Positions 8,713-18,167 of a DNA stretch of 64,000 nt are shown here, piece after piece; the first letter of the stretch is position 1; every line of letters starts with the position of its first letter. The stretch lies in NCBI RefSeq assembly GCF_036345255.1, contig NZ_CP107783.1, positions 9,975,001 through 10,039,000 of the forward strand, given 5' to 3'. This DNA comes from Streptomyces sp. NBC_00569. Its GTDB lineage: Bacteria; Actinomycetota; Actinomycetes; Streptomycetales; Streptomycetaceae. Position numbers and translations under genes: made by a program. The notes beneath the pieces were generated by a model. The model searched no databases, was not told where the DNA came from, and saw nothing but the letters and a program-made list of their open reading frames with translations.

Positions 8713-9957
8713 CTACGCGGCGCGCCTCGCCGTGTTGAGCCAGGTGCGGTACCGGCGCAGGGCCCGTCGCTGTCTGCGCTGCTCGGCGAGCAGGGCTATC
8801 GCCGGGTGCGTGCCCGGCGTGGGGCGGCTGCCGCGGGCGATGCGGCGCATCTGGTGGCGGACCTGCGCCATGCCCGCGGCCGAGGCGAGGGCCTTGTCGG
8901 ACCAGGTCACCGGCCGCAACGGCCGGTCGGCCTCGCGGTCGGTGCGCCAGCGGTCAGGCAGGTCGGGGGTGACAGCGAGGGCGGTGCCCATCCCGACGAT
9001 CGCCACGCCGCTGTCGAGGACGCGCTCCGCGGTCGCGCGCCGGGTGATGCCGCCGGTGAGCATCAGCGGCAGCGGGCTGGTGCCGACCAGGTCCTTCGCC
9101 AGGTCGAGGAAGTACGCCTCGCGGGCCTGGGTGCGGGCGTCGGCGGGGCGGCCGGACATCGCCGGGCTCTCGTAGCTGCCGCCGGACAGCTCGACCAGGT
9201 CGACGCCGAGCGGCTCGAGCATCGCGATCACCTGGCGGGCGTCGTCGGCGTCGAAGCCGCCGCGCTGGAAGTCGGCGGAGTTGAGCTTCACCGCCACCGC
9301 GAAGGACGGGGAGACGGCGTCGCGGACCGCGCGGACGACGTCCAGCAGCATCCGGGCCCGGTTCTCCAGGGATCCGCCCCACTGGTCCGTGCGCTTGTTG
9401 ACCAGGGGAGACAGGAACTGCGACAGCAGGTAGCCGTGAGCGGCATGGACCTCGACGCCGTCGAACCCGGCCTCCTCGGCGCGCCGGGCGGTGACCGCGT
9501 ACCGGGTCACGGTCTCCTCGATCTGCTCGGTGGTCATGGCGACCGGGCGCCCGAAGCGGCTGCTGTGCTTGCCCAGGTCGACGCCGACCGCGGAGGGGCC
9601 CCACACCACGCCGGGCATGTCGGAGCCGATCTGGCGGCCGGGGTGGTTGATCTGCATCCAGATCGCCCCGCCCGCGGCCTTGCCCGCCTTGGCCCACTCG
9701 ACGAACGGCTCCAGCGGCGCGGCGTCGTCGAGCACGACACCGCCCGGACCGGTCAGCGCCTCGGCGTGGACCATGACGTTGCCGGTGATCAGTAGGCCGG
9801 TGCCGCCTTCGGCCCAGCGCCGGTACAGCCCGAACAGCTCCTCGTCGGGCAACTGGCCGTCGCCGGCCATGTTCTCCTCCATGGCCGCCTTCGCGATCCG
9901 GTTGTCCAGTACTTGCCCGGAGCGCAGAGACATGGGCGAGAACAGCTTGCTGGTCAT
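8713..9957 (-). CDS. NADH:flavin oxidoreductase, Old Yellow Enzyme family
   Basis: A 414-residue FMN TIM-barrel ene-reductase. Visible: NRIAKAAMEENMA near the N-terminus, active-site HPGRQ, GFDGVEVHAAHGYLLSQFLS (substrate-binding His region), RTDQWGGSLENRAR, and VGMGTALAVTPDLP at the phosphate-binding end. The ATG at 9957 follows AGAGGAG. The length fits the short 2,4-dienoyl-CoA reductase-like branch without the C-terminal FAD/NAD domains. It is divergent from a TetR regulator, which probably controls it. The substrate is likely an activated alkene; not determinable. Confidence 0.9.
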   Translation of the reverse strand: MTSKLFSPMSLRSGQVLDNRIAKAAMEENMAGDGQLPDEELFGLYRRWAEGGTGLLITGNVMVHAEALTGPGGVVLDDAAPLEPFVEWAKAGKAAGGAIWMQINHPGRQIGSDMPGVVWGPSAVGVDLGKHSSRFGRPVAMTTEQIEETVTRYAVTARRAEEAGFDGVEVHAAHGYLLSQFLSPLVNKRTDQWGGSLENRARMLLDVVRAVRDAVSPSFAVAVKLNSADFQRGGFDADDARQVIAMLEPLGVDLVELSGGSYESPAMSGRPADARTQAREAYFLDLAKDLVGTSPLPLMLTGGITRRATAERVLDSGVAIVGMGTALAVTPDLPDRWRTDREADRPLRPVTWSDKALASAAGMAQVRHQMRRIARGSRPTPGTHPAIALLAEQRRQRRALRRYRTWLNTARRAA

Positions 9958-9989
9958 CCGAGTTCTCCTCTCGATCTCGATCGCCTACG

Positions 9990-10031
9990 ATGTGTGCAGC
10001 GTTCACATTAGGGCAACGATGTAAGCGTCGT
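9990..10031. promoter_or_regulatory. Candidate TetR operator pair
   Basis: Between the divergent oxidoreductase and TetR genes lie two imperfect palindromes: ATGTG-N9-CACAT at 9990-10008 and ACGA-N8-TCGT at 10016-10031. Position and symmetry fit TetR-type operators controlling both promoters. Not tested. Confidence 0.4.
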
Positions 10032-10052
10032 AAACATGAGGGAGTGTGACCT

Positions 10053-10649
10053 ATGCCGCAAGCGAGCAGCTCGTACCACCACGGCGATCTGCGTGCGGCC
10101 TGTCTGCGTGCCGCGCGGGAGCTGCTGGAAGAGGACGGCAGCGCCGGGCTGTCGCTGCGGGCGGTGGCGCGGCGGGCGGGAGTGTCTGCGACGGCCCCCT
10201 ACCGCCATTACGCGGACCGCGACGCGCTGGTCTCCGCGGTCGCCGCCGAGGGGTACCGCGAACTCGCAGGAGAGCTGGCCTCGGCGCACCCCGCGCCCAC
10301 GACTCCGACCGAACTCTCGGCGGTCGCCGTCGCTTACGTGCGTTTCGCGCTCGACCGCCCGGCCATGTTCCGGGTCATGTTCGCGGAGCCGTGCGACCCG
10401 GCCGACGAGGAACGTGTCGCGGCGACAGCCGCCATCTCCGAGTACGTCCGCGACATGGTGCGCGGCGCCTTTCCCGGCGCCGACCCGGAGGTGCTCTCGA
10501 CCACGGTGTGGGCCCTCGTCCACGGCCTGGCCTTCCTGCACCTGGACGGCAAGCTCGACTCCTCGACCCCCGAGGTGGTGGCAGCCCAGGTCGAGTCCGC
10601 AGTCCAGGCGCTGTTCACGGCCCCGGCGGCGATGTCGCGGTCGGAGTAG
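10053..10649 (+). CDS. TetR/AcrR family transcriptional regulator (WHG-type C-terminus)
   Basis: A 198-residue repressor-type protein. The N-terminal HTH includes LSLRAVARRAGVSATAPYRHYADRDAL, a normal TetR helix 2-3 region near residues 35-60. The C-terminal half (VRFALDRPAMFRVMF) resembles the TetR_C WHG domain. The ATG at 10053 has GAGGGAGTG upstream. It presumably represses itself and the divergent Old Yellow Enzyme gene in response to a small molecule. Confidence 0.88.
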   Translation: MPQASSSYHHGDLRAACLRAARELLEEDGSAGLSLRAVARRAGVSATAPYRHYADRDALVSAVAAEGYRELAGELASAHPAPTTPTELSAVAVAYVRFALDRPAMFRVMFAEPCDPADEERVAATAAISEYVRDMVRGAFPGADPEVLSTTVWALVHGLAFLHLDGKLDSSTPEVVAAQVESAVQALFTAPAAMSRSE

Positions 10650-10767
10650 GGGCCGGCGCGACGTCCGGCGCCCGGCAGCTGGCTCCCGCCCCCGTGGATA
10701 GGGTGTCCGCTCATGTCGCGCGCAGGCTGTGGAGACAAGCCGGCGCGCCCGGTGGGGAGGGGCACGT

Positions 10768-11422
10768 ATGAGGTTCAGGGCGGGAATGACGGGGCTGACC
10801 GTCGTAGTGCTGGCTGCGTTGGCCGGGTGCGGTACACAGTCAACGGCAGGCTCGGACGACGCGGCAGGACAGGCGTCGACAAGGCCGTCTCCCCTCACTT
10901 CATCGACAACGGCGAACGCTCGCCCCTCTTCTGCGGAACTGCAGGGCCGATGGTGGACATGGGCAGCGTCGGAGCCCGAGAAGACCAACCCTGTTGCCGA
11001 CCAGGACGGCGTGCGGGCTCAATCAGCCGCAAGACGTGTGGTTCCTGGCCGGCACCTTCGGTGGTCAGGCCGAGCGCGCATGCAAGGTCCCGGGCGGTCG
11101 GCCCGTCGCCTTCCCTCTGGTGAATCGCTTCGGGGACCGTTCGGACTGTGCGGCTTTCATGAGCAGCGTGCAGGGGACCGTGCTCCTGGACGGCAGGGAG
11201 ATTGAGCCGGAGACCTACCAAGGCGACTTGATCACGGTTCAAAGCGCTCGGGGCAACGCAGTTACCGGGGAGGAAGAGCGCTTCACAGCTACAGGGTGCG
11301 GCTTGTGGGTCCAGTTGCCTTCCCTGGCTCCCGGAAAGCACTCGCTGAAGATCCGCGGACAGTCAGATGACTTCTCTACCGGTGTGGACTATGCGTTGTC
11401 CGTCGCGACCTCATCGGAGTAG
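10768..11422 (+). pseudogene. Secreted lipoprotein, single frameshift
   Basis: From the ATG at 10768 (GGGGAGG upstream) the frame gives a lipoprotein signal peptide with lipobox LAGC, a Ser/Thr/Ala linker and the start of a domain (TNPVADQDG). It then shifts near 11010 into a second frame that continues CGLNQPQDVWFLAGTFGG to the stop at 11422, with a conserved-looking extracellular domain of about 135 residues. Joining the two would give a normal-length protein. A real frameshift or a sequencing error is possible. Function unknown. Confidence 0.65.
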
Positions 11423-11435
11423 TCCCGCCGCACAG

Positions 11436-11469
11436 CCAAGACCCCGGGGGAGACTCCTCGGGGTCTTGG
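11436..11469. terminator. Hairpin terminator
   Basis: CCAAGACCCCG and CGGGGTCTTGG pair as an 11-bp stem around GGGGAGACTCCT, just after the frameshifted lipoprotein. Confidence 0.8.
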
Positions 11470-11539
11470 CGCACGCTGAGACGCGCCCCGCATGAGGGCC
11501 TCGAGGGTACTGAAATTCGCTGATGTCTCGGCCGGCGAT

Positions 11540-11630
11540 CACACTCAGAGGTTCCCAGGAGTCACCGCCGGGTTGCCGCTTGTCACCGGCGCCATCAACG
11601 TGCTGCGGTGTCCAGATGCGGCAGCCAGGG
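11540..11630. repeat. Dispersed repeat A, copy 2
   Basis: Same repeat as 5275-5368, same orientation. On the minus strand it reads STLMAPVTSGNPAVTPGNL then stop, which looks like the tail of a coding sequence. 11640-11760 shows nothing further. Confidence 0.5.
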
Positions 11631-11769
11631 CTGAACCGGGCATGTCCCCTGCATGGGTGGGGCGTTGAGGGATAGGCCGCGGTGGGGGACGTTCACTGGG
11701 CCGCGGATGCGGCAGTTCTATCGGCTGTTGAGAGCGGTGCGCTGACGAGGTAGAAACGGCCCCGGTGAG

Positions 11770-11870
11770 GGGGTCGGCCGTAGTGCCTTCCGCTGGCTAC
11801 CGCTTCCCGGGGAATGTGCAGGTCATCATCCACGCCGACACCCGGCGGATCCTGGACCCGGGTGAGTGTG
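11770..11870 (+). pseudogene. IS5-type transposase internal fragment
   Basis: AGYRFPGNVQVIIHADTRRI resembles the segment around the second catalytic region of Streptomyces IS5-family transposases (YRFSANVQVVVDADTRL). Only about 30 residues are recognisable. The same family recurs at 14848, 16405, 19085, 49379 and 59225. 11871-12271 has no supported gene. Confidence 0.35.
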
Positions 11871-12271
11871 TGAGCCTTCTTCCGTGGTGGCTGCGCCGGA
11901 CCGAGAAGGGCGGCACGACTCTCGTCCCTGGACGGTCCGTCCGGCACACCCAGCCGGTCGATGTCCGGGACGTCGCCGGGTTTGCGCTCTCCGCACCGCC
12001 CTGCGCTCTCAACATCGCTCGCCGCGTGAACGCGACACCATGAGCGACCTACTGGTTGCCTGCCGGCCGTCATTCGACACTACGTCGCCGGTCGTCGCGC
12101 TCCGTGATACCGCCTGCTGTCCTGTGCCATCGAACCTTGATCCTGGCCACCGAAGCTTGAAAGTCATCGGATTCGTGAATGCGAAGGGTGCGTCGGCGCC
12201 GCCTGCGGCAGACGACCGCTCTGCCCGTCTCAGCCCGTGCGAGCCGAGCACGGGCGGTGTAGACAAGAGTC

Positions 12272-13387
12272 ATGTCGCCGCGCCTCGAAGGACTTCGACG
12301 GCCTGAGCGACCGGGGCGGGCATTGCTCGCCATCCCGATCGCGTGGATTGTTGCCGTGTCCGTGATCGACATCCTTGCGCCGGCCAACATTCACCTCGGT
12401 CCGCTGCTCGTCGCGGCCCCCGCGATCACGGCGTCGTTCGGCAGGCCCCGGACTGTGGGTCTGATCGCTGCGCTGGCGGTGGTCGCACAGACGATCATCG
12501 GGCTGCTGCGCGATCCCAACCAATTGCTCTCTTCCAACCATCAGGCGCAGATCATCGCCCTGGTGCTGGTCGGCACATGTCTCGTGATTTTCTGTGTGCT
12601 GCGGGAGCGGCGCGCAAAAGAGCTGGCACAAGTGCGGTACGTGTCCGAGGTCGCCCAGCGCGTGGTCCTGCCACCACTGCCCAGGCGGCTCGGACCGCTG
12701 CGCGCCGCCTCTCTCTACCTTGCCGCTGAGGCCGAGGCCCAGATCGGCGGAGATCTCTACGCGGCCGCGCGCACCGCTTCCGGCACCCGGCTGATCGTCG
12801 GCGACGTGAGAGGCAAAGGGATGACCGCGGTCAATGACGCCGCCTTGCTGCTCGGAGCGTTCCGCATCGCGGCCCACCGCCAGGCGAGCCTGGGCGAGCT
12901 GGTGGCCTACCTCGACCGCAGTGTGTGCTGGGACCTGATGGAGCCGGGCGAGACGGGCTGCTACGGAGAAACATTCATCACCGCCCTCGTCCTCGACATC
13001 CCCGACGGGGACGGCCAGGTCCAGATGGTCGCCTGTGGGCACCCGTCGCCGGTCGTCCTTCGCAACGGCAGTCCGGCGACGATGGACGCCCTTCATCCTG
13101 CGCCTCCGCTGGGTTTGGGCGAACTGGCGCATCCGCGCTACCACGTCGACAGCTTCCAGTTCGAGCCGGGAGACCTTCTGCTGCTGTACACGGACGGCGT
13201 CACCGAGGCCCGCGACTCCACCGGCACCTTCTATCCGCTTGCCGAGCGCATCACCGGCTGGACCGAGAACGACCCCGACGCCTTCCTCGGCCGTTTCCGG
13301 CGTGACCTGCTGCACTACGTCGGCGGACACCTGAACGACGACGCCGCCATGATCGTCATACAGCGCCCCGCCACAACCCTGGCCTGA
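12272..13387 (+). CDS. Membrane PP2C-type serine phosphatase (SpoIIE/RsbU domain)
   Basis: A 371-residue protein: about four hydrophobic segments in the first 110 residues (AIPIAWIVAVSVIDILA; LVLVGTCLVIFCVL), then a SpoIIE domain. Metal-binding motifs: AQIGGDLY near residue 152, VGDVRGKGMTA near 172, LLLYTDGVTEARD near 307 and NDDAAMIVI near 354. Such enzymes dephosphorylate anti-anti-sigma factors in Streptomyces stress signalling. No cognate STAS protein is adjacent; ATPase-type kinase domains occur at 40.8-41.6 kb but no link is shown. Confidence 0.9.
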   Translation: MSPRLEGLRRPERPGRALLAIPIAWIVAVSVIDILAPANIHLGPLLVAAPAITASFGRPRTVGLIAALAVVAQTIIGLLRDPNQLLSSNHQAQIIALVLVGTCLVIFCVLRERRAKELAQVRYVSEVAQRVVLPPLPRRLGPLRAASLYLAAEAEAQIGGDLYAAARTASGTRLIVGDVRGKGMTAVNDAALLLGAFRIAAHRQASLGELVAYLDRSVCWDLMEPGETGCYGETFITALVLDIPDGDGQVQMVACGHPSPVVLRNGSPATMDALHPAPPLGLGELAHPRYHVDSFQFEPGDLLLLYTDGVTEARDSTGTFYPLAERITGWTENDPDAFLGRFRRDLLHYVGGHLNDDAAMIVIQRPATTLA

Positions 13388-13564
13388 TCACCGCCGGATT
13401 TCTCCGAAGACACGGTCGGCTTCAACGGGGTGGATTCTCCGTCGGCCCGGTCAACTTCACCGAGGCCACCGGCCCAGCACCCCGCTTGCCCCCCGCCGGA
13501 CAGGTCACCCTTGTAGGCCGCACTCAACGTGGCGGCAACCTGGTTCCCAGCGGGCACTCAGTAC

Positions 13565-13604
13565 GACGCAGGGACGCAGGGACGCAGGGACGCAGGGACG
13601 CAGA
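13565..13604. repeat. Tandem octamer array
   Basis: Five head-to-tail copies of GACGCAGG (last copy one mismatch) in the gap between the phosphatase and the next lipoprotein. 13388-13846 has no gene that I can support. Confidence 0.85.
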
Positions 13605-13846
13605 GTCCAGTGAATCCGCCCGCCTCGTAGAGCTGCAACTCACCGCCGGACGCGTCCCTGTCCAGCCCACCCGGCAGCCCCTGACGACGGCTTGGAGTGT
13701 CGTGACGGGGCCGGTGCAAGTGCGCTGGTCCGCGGAAAGAAGGACGGCTACTCCCGCGTACAACCTTTAGTCGATCTTGGTGGTCATGTGTGTGCGAACC
13801 TGTGGCCCGGTCTGGGTGCAGGGGCTTGAGCACTGAGAGAGGCACC

Positions 13847-14632
13847 ATGCGTTCCACCGTTATTCGCCGTACGGCCTTGGCCGTGTCTGTGGCTTCCTGC
13901 GCCTTTGTGGTCACCGCGTGCGGCGGCGGTGCCGACACGAAGGACGGCGCGTCGGCATCGAAGCCCGCGGCGAAGGCGCTCACCGCCGCAGAGCTGAACA
14001 AGCGCGTCGTCACCCAGGGCGACGTGAAGGACCACGACATCAAAAAGCCTGGGAAGAAGGACGCTTTCGCACCCGGCTCGGTCTCCGTCGCCAAGGCCGC
14101 CTGCGACCCCGTCGGGCAGGTGCTGTCCGCCCTGCCGCCGACCGAGTCAGTGGCGAGCGTGCAGCGGCTCGTCGTGCACGAGTCCGCCGCGGCGAAGAAG
14201 GGCATGCCGTCGATGAAGGAGCTCGCGGACTTGACGGAGGACGAGGCCGAGCAGGCCACCATCGACTCGCTGGACATCACCAAGACAATGACCTCCCTCT
14301 GGTCCTACGACGGCGACGACGCGGCACAGGCCCTCGCCACGCTCCGGGACGCTGGAAAGAAGTGCGCCGGCGGCTTCACCATGACGACCGACGGGGAGAA
14401 GCAGCAGGTCACCAAGGTGACACAGGAGAAGCTTTCGGCCGGCGACGATGCCGTTGCCTGGACCGTGGGGACGAAGGCGGCGGGCACGACCGCCGATACC
14501 AAGGTCGTCGTCCTTCGAGTGGGCAACACGCTCGCCGGGTTCTCGTCGTTCAACATCGCGGCGGTCACCCGCGGTGAGGCGTTCGACCAGCCGACCGCCG
14601 TGATCGAGAAGCAGGTCACGAAGCTGAGGTGA
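13847..14632 (+). CDS. Secreted lipoprotein of unknown function
   Basis: 261 residues. The signal peptide MRSTVIRRTALAVSVASCAF is followed by a lipobox (VTAC) and a Gly-rich turn, so the mature protein is lipid-anchored outside the membrane. The rest is a Lys/Asp/Thr-rich soluble domain resembling the sensor-like lipoproteins common in Streptomyces. The ATG at 13847 has GAGAGAGG upstream; the longer frame from 13790 would bury the signal peptide. No enzyme motif seen. Confidence 0.78.
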   Translation: MRSTVIRRTALAVSVASCAFVVTACGGGADTKDGASASKPAAKALTAAELNKRVVTQGDVKDHDIKKPGKKDAFAPGSVSVAKAACDPVGQVLSALPPTESVASVQRLVVHESAAAKKGMPSMKELADLTEDEAEQATIDSLDITKTMTSLWSYDGDDAAQALATLRDAGKKCAGGFTMTTDGEKQQVTKVTQEKLSAGDDAVAWTVGTKAAGTTADTKVVVLRVGNTLAGFSSFNIAAVTRGEAFDQPTAVIEKQVTKLR

Positions 14633-14781
14633 GGCTTGCAGGGAACGCACCGCAGGACGCTTCGTTGAGTTGCTGACCGGGGCGCGCGGTCCCGGCCACC
14701 CGCGTCCTCGCCCCGCAGGCCGACGTGGGCGATGCCCCAGCCTGCGGCACCCGGCCGGCAGTTCTGGGCCGCGCGACAACT

Positions 14782-14815
14782 GGTTACGGGCCGCCTCCAC
14801 CGGCAGCCCGTAACC
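14782..14815. terminator. Inverted repeat, possible terminator
   Basis: GGTTACGGG and CCCGTAACC form a perfect 9-bp stem with a 16-base loop, 150 bp after the lipoprotein stop and just before an IS5 remnant. It could be a terminator or a former IS end. Confidence 0.4.
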
Positions 14816-14847
14816 CCGCACCGTTGGCCGGCGCATTGTGCGGTGTC

Positions 14848-15232
14848 CATCAGGTGGTTATCGACGCCGACAACCGCCTGGTTGTCGCTGTCGGCCGGCC
14901 AGTGCCCGGCAACCGCCAACGGCCGCAAGGCGTGGGAACTGTCCGGTGCGAAGGCCGTCATCGGCAAGAACATAGTGATCGCGGACGGCGGCTACCGGAG
15001 CACCGGCCTGGTCATCCCGTATCGCCGCTGGCCCGGCCAGGCCGATCTCCGTGCCTGGAAAGAGGAGCGCAACCCCTCCCACCGCAAGGTCCGCGCTCGT
15101 GTCGAGCACGCCTTCGCGCGAATGAGGGGCTGGAAGACCCTCCGCGACTGTCGCCTGAAGGGGCGACGACGTGCGTTTCGCCATGCTCGGCATTGCCCAC
15201 CTGCACAACCTCAGCCTCGCCGGATGACGAGG
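14848..15232 (+). pseudogene. IS5-family DDE transposase 3' half, degenerate
   Basis: Reading across frames: QVVIDADNRLVVAVGRPVPG, then KNIVIADGGYRSTGL (second Asp region), then RVRARVEHAFARMRGWKTL (the Glu helix, RxxxEHxFAxxK/R), then IAHLHNLSLAG and a stop. At least two frameshifts separate these. The N-terminal third with the first Asp is gone. Confidence 0.7.
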
Positions 15233-15446
15233 AACCCTGGAGGCGAACCGGCACGCCTGAGATCATTTGGCTCGAACCAGCGGGACATAAATCGACATAA
15301 AGGGATGATTGTGCACGCAGTGTCTGTCGATCATAATCCGGGTGTCAGGGCGGAGTCCTGCCCGCGGTATCGGTAAGCGACTCCGGAGGCCGCGAAACTG
15401 CAACCGCCCGCCCCAACAGCGCGGTCAAAGAAGAGAGCTGACCAGG

Positions 15447-16403
15447 ATGCTGAGCAAAAGTGGACACTCGGCAATGTCGAGGGCTGCTTTCGCGGGAGCG
15501 GTGCTCGTCGCCGGCTACGCGGTCGTCTCGTGTGACGACGCCGGCGACACGGCTGCCACGAACGGTCGGGTCACGGTCGTCTACGAGGACGAGGCGATCA
15601 AGCCGGAGAACCGCCAGGTGGCAGGGCTGATCCGGAAGTCTCGCGTGCTCGAGCAGCTCGCCGACTGGGTGAACGAGAGAGTCGCCCTCCCGTACGACAT
15701 GGACGTGAAGGTCACGGACAAGGTCCCGCCAGGGGTTACGGATGCGGTCACCCAGCCCGACGGCCGGACGATCTATGTGCCCCCAGCGTTCCTGACCCAG
15801 GTCGAAGGGGTCCTCAATGACGTGGTCAAGACGGTCAAGCGCCCGGCTGTGTTCCCCCAGGCCCAGTACAACGTCGACGACCTGACTGCCCTGTCGACCC
15901 AGTTCATCTTCGGCCACGAAATGGGCCATGCCCTGCAGCGTCAGCTCCTCCTTGCGAACCTCGGCCTGGAGGAGGATGCCGCCGACGGGTTCGCGTCGTT
16001 CTACACCGTCAACGAGGTTGGGCCGGGACCGTCGCTGTCAGCCGCACTCCTCTTCGACGAAATCGCGCGCAAGGAAGGCAAGCTGACACTGGAGGGACTC
16101 TCGAGCGATCACCCCGTCACCCAGCAGCGAGTCTTCAACTTCCTTTGCTACCTCGAAGGGAGCGACCAGAAGGCGTATTACGAACCCCTGGTCGGTGCGG
16201 GTTACCTGCCCAAAACCCGCGCCCCGTTGTGTCCCCAGGCATGGGCGATGCTGGACTACGGCTGGTGGACACAACTCAAGCCACATTTCAGCGAGGCATT
16301 CAGAAACCAGGGCGACAAGACGCAGGAGAACGCACACGACCAGCTGATCGCGGCGCGGAAAGCCTTCGAGAAGGAACTCGACAAGCTCCGCAGCGAGCAA
16401 TGA
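15447..16403 (+). CDS. DUF4344-type metallopeptidase lipoprotein
   Basis: 318 residues. The N-terminal hydrophobic segment ends VVSC, a lipobox, so it is probably lipid-anchored. FIFGHEMGHALQRQ near residue 155 is an HExxH zinc motif, followed by LGLEEDAADGFA, which provides the third zinc ligand in this family. Length and order match DUF4344 secreted metallopeptidases. The ATG at 15447 has AGAGAG upstream. The gene is bracketed by two IS5 3' tails in the same orientation (15170-15232 and 16405-16457), suggesting transposon-linked movement or duplication. Confidence 0.82.
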   Translation: MLSKSGHSAMSRAAFAGAVLVAGYAVVSCDDAGDTAATNGRVTVVYEDEAIKPENRQVAGLIRKSRVLEQLADWVNERVALPYDMDVKVTDKVPPGVTDAVTQPDGRTIYVPPAFLTQVEGVLNDVVKTVKRPAVFPQAQYNVDDLTALSTQFIFGHEMGHALQRQLLLANLGLEEDAADGFASFYTVNEVGPGPSLSAALLFDEIARKEGKLTLEGLSSDHPVTQQRVFNFLCYLEGSDQKAYYEPLVGAGYLPKTRAPLCPQAWAMLDYGWWTQLKPHFSEAFRNQGDKTQENAHDQLIAARKAFEKELDKLRSEQ

Positions 16404-16404
16404 G

Positions 16405-16457
16405 CATGCTCCGCTCGGCATCGCCCGCCTGCACGACCTCAGTCTCACCGGATGACG
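16405..16457 (+). repeat. Second copy of the IS5 3' tail
   Basis: CATGCTCCGCTCGGCATCGC and the following 35 bases match 15180-15232 (CATGCTCGGCATTGCCCACC ...) with scattered changes. The pair forms an imperfect direct repeat around the DUF4344 gene. 16458-16755 holds no further recognisable gene. Confidence 0.6.
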
Positions 16458-16755
16458 ACGGGACGGAAACGTCATCAGGTACGTCTGAGTCACTTACGAG
16501 ACAAGCCTTGGAGCGCCCAGTCACTGTACTGAGTCTGAGTGGCCGATCTGGCGGCTGAGTGGACTGCTTTGAGGGTCTGATCAGCTGAGTTGGCCGGCCG
16601 GTTAGCCGCAGGATTTTTGGAGCCGGTCACTGGCAGACCCTGAAGCTGCGCTCGGACCGCGCCCAACAGCTGACTGTGCCCAGAGAGCGGCGCCGTCGAA
16701 CTGGCCGTGGCCACCGCCCTCCTGGGCTACGCCGCGGGCGATGCGTGGACATCGA

Positions 16756-16971
16756 TCAGAGTTTCTGGGGCGGCAGGGAGACGTCGGTGAGGTGTTCGGC
16801 TTCGGTCCACAGGCGTGCCGCGACGGCCTTGTCCTGGGCGCTGCGCGGCAGCGAGGTGGGCTTCGTCGGGCCGACCATTGCCCAGCGCGGGCCGTAGTAG
16901 CCGCCGGCGTCGGGGCTGGTGGCGGCGTACAGCAGGGGTTCTGCGCCCTGTTCCGGCCCTTGGGACGGCAC
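16756..16971 (-). pseudogene. Short-chain dehydrogenase C-terminal fragment
   Basis: The minus frame reads GAEPLLYAATSPDAGG, YYGPRWAMVGPT and DKAVAARLWTEAEHLTDV. This is the usual tail of the retinol-dehydrogenase-like SDR family in actinomycetes. There is no Rossmann motif or YxxxK upstream. The fragment abuts a plus-strand fragment at 16971. Confidence 0.6.
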
Positions 16972-17114
16972 GACTGGCCGCCTACGCCTCCGACCCGGAA
17001 CTGGCGTCCATGCGCCTGGACTTCACCGACCTGGTCCGCCGGACAACGGCAGTCACCGCCTCCGGCCTGCTGGCCCGACAGGCAGAACACATCAGTGCCA
17101 GTCCAGCCTCCTGA
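16971..17114 (+). pseudogene. Unassigned coding tail
   Basis: The plus frame reads ARLAAYASDPELASMRLDF, then DLVRRTTAVTASGLLARQ to a stop at 17114, with strong GC third-position bias. No start or upstream domain is present. Probably a truncated gene end; the family is not recognised. 17115-17728 contains no gene I can support. Confidence 0.3.
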
Positions 17115-17728
17115 ACGTCGGCCGTTCAACACCTCAAGGTGAGTGGCATTGCCTTCATGGCTTTCGAACAGTCACCGGTCGCCGAGCCTCCCGAACTGGT
17201 GAACAGGTTCTGCTCGTTCTCGTGCACAAAGCCAGCAGCTCATCAGTGGGACGTGCGACCTTTGCCCAGCTCATCACAGTGGCCGGATGCGGAAGGCGGG
17301 GGCGGCCCGCACTCGCCGTCTGAGGAGCCCCAGTGCCGTTGTTCCTCGATGACCGCGGCGGCCTGGCGTCGACAATGCGGCAGGGACATCCGCATGGCCT
17401 GCGGGTATCGAAGCCGCAGGCGGTGACTTGCTGTCTGTCGCCGTAGGTGAGAAGCCTCCGCTCGCCGCGGGCGAGCCCGAGCAAGGGCAGAGCAGGTGGA
17501 GTCTGCGCGCGTGCATGGTCGTCGACGTAGTGAGTCCTCTCGATCGCCCGCCCGCCCGAGCGCGTAAGCAAGGAGCAGGGCGTGCTCGGGGCGGTACGAG
17601 CTGTGCGCGGCCGGGCGCTCGAGATGGCGCCATCCGAGTGTGCAGCGGCTGTGTCGGGCCGCGATCGCCGTTCCGACTGATCATGCTGAGCCCAGACCAG
17701 CACCATGCCCAGCAAAGGGGTGTTTAGC

Positions 17729-17944
17729 ATGCCGAACGACTCAGTCGCACGCTTCCTGGCTGCCCTGGCGCCCGAGGACAGACAGGCCGTCGTGGCCAGG
17801 CCCGGTGAGGAGCAGGAACGGCTCGCCGCGGCCTGGGAACGGGAATTGGAGGGGGATGACGAACTTGATGTCCTCGACGAGTTGTCCCCGCCGGCAGCCG
17901 AAGCTGAGGCGGCTCGCCGCGTCCTTCGGCAGGAGTCGGACTGA
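17729..17944 (+). CDS. Small acidic protein, unknown function
   Basis: 71 residues: a short hydrophobic start (VARFLAALAPEDRQAVV), then an acidic linker and a C-terminal helical run (AEAEAARRVLRQ). The ATG at 17729 has AAAGGGG at a good distance; the in-frame upstream ATG (17705) has none. It is likely soluble and helical. No family recognised. Confidence 0.6.
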   Translation: MPNDSVARFLAALAPEDRQAVVARPGEEQERLAAAWERELEGDDELDVLDELSPPAAEAEAARRVLRQESD

Positions 17945-18167
17945 CGCGTTTGGTGCTCCGTCATGCGGCAGTCAGTTGCACATCGGTACTCGCTTCGCCG
18001 TGTCTGCGATGAGTCCCCAGTAATGATCGGGTCCCTGCGCTGCCACGCCGTTGCCATGATGCGTGCTGGGCCCACGGTCGAGTGGCGGTCGCGGAGCGGT
18101 TCAAGCGGCTGGTCAAGGAGGGAACGTCAATCTCACTGTCGCCCGGACAGTGATCAAGATCCGAGGA

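Noticed and set aside
12272..13330. Minus-strand ORF opposite the SpoIIE phosphatase
   Set aside because: Antisense shadow; the plus frame has all SpoIIE motifs.
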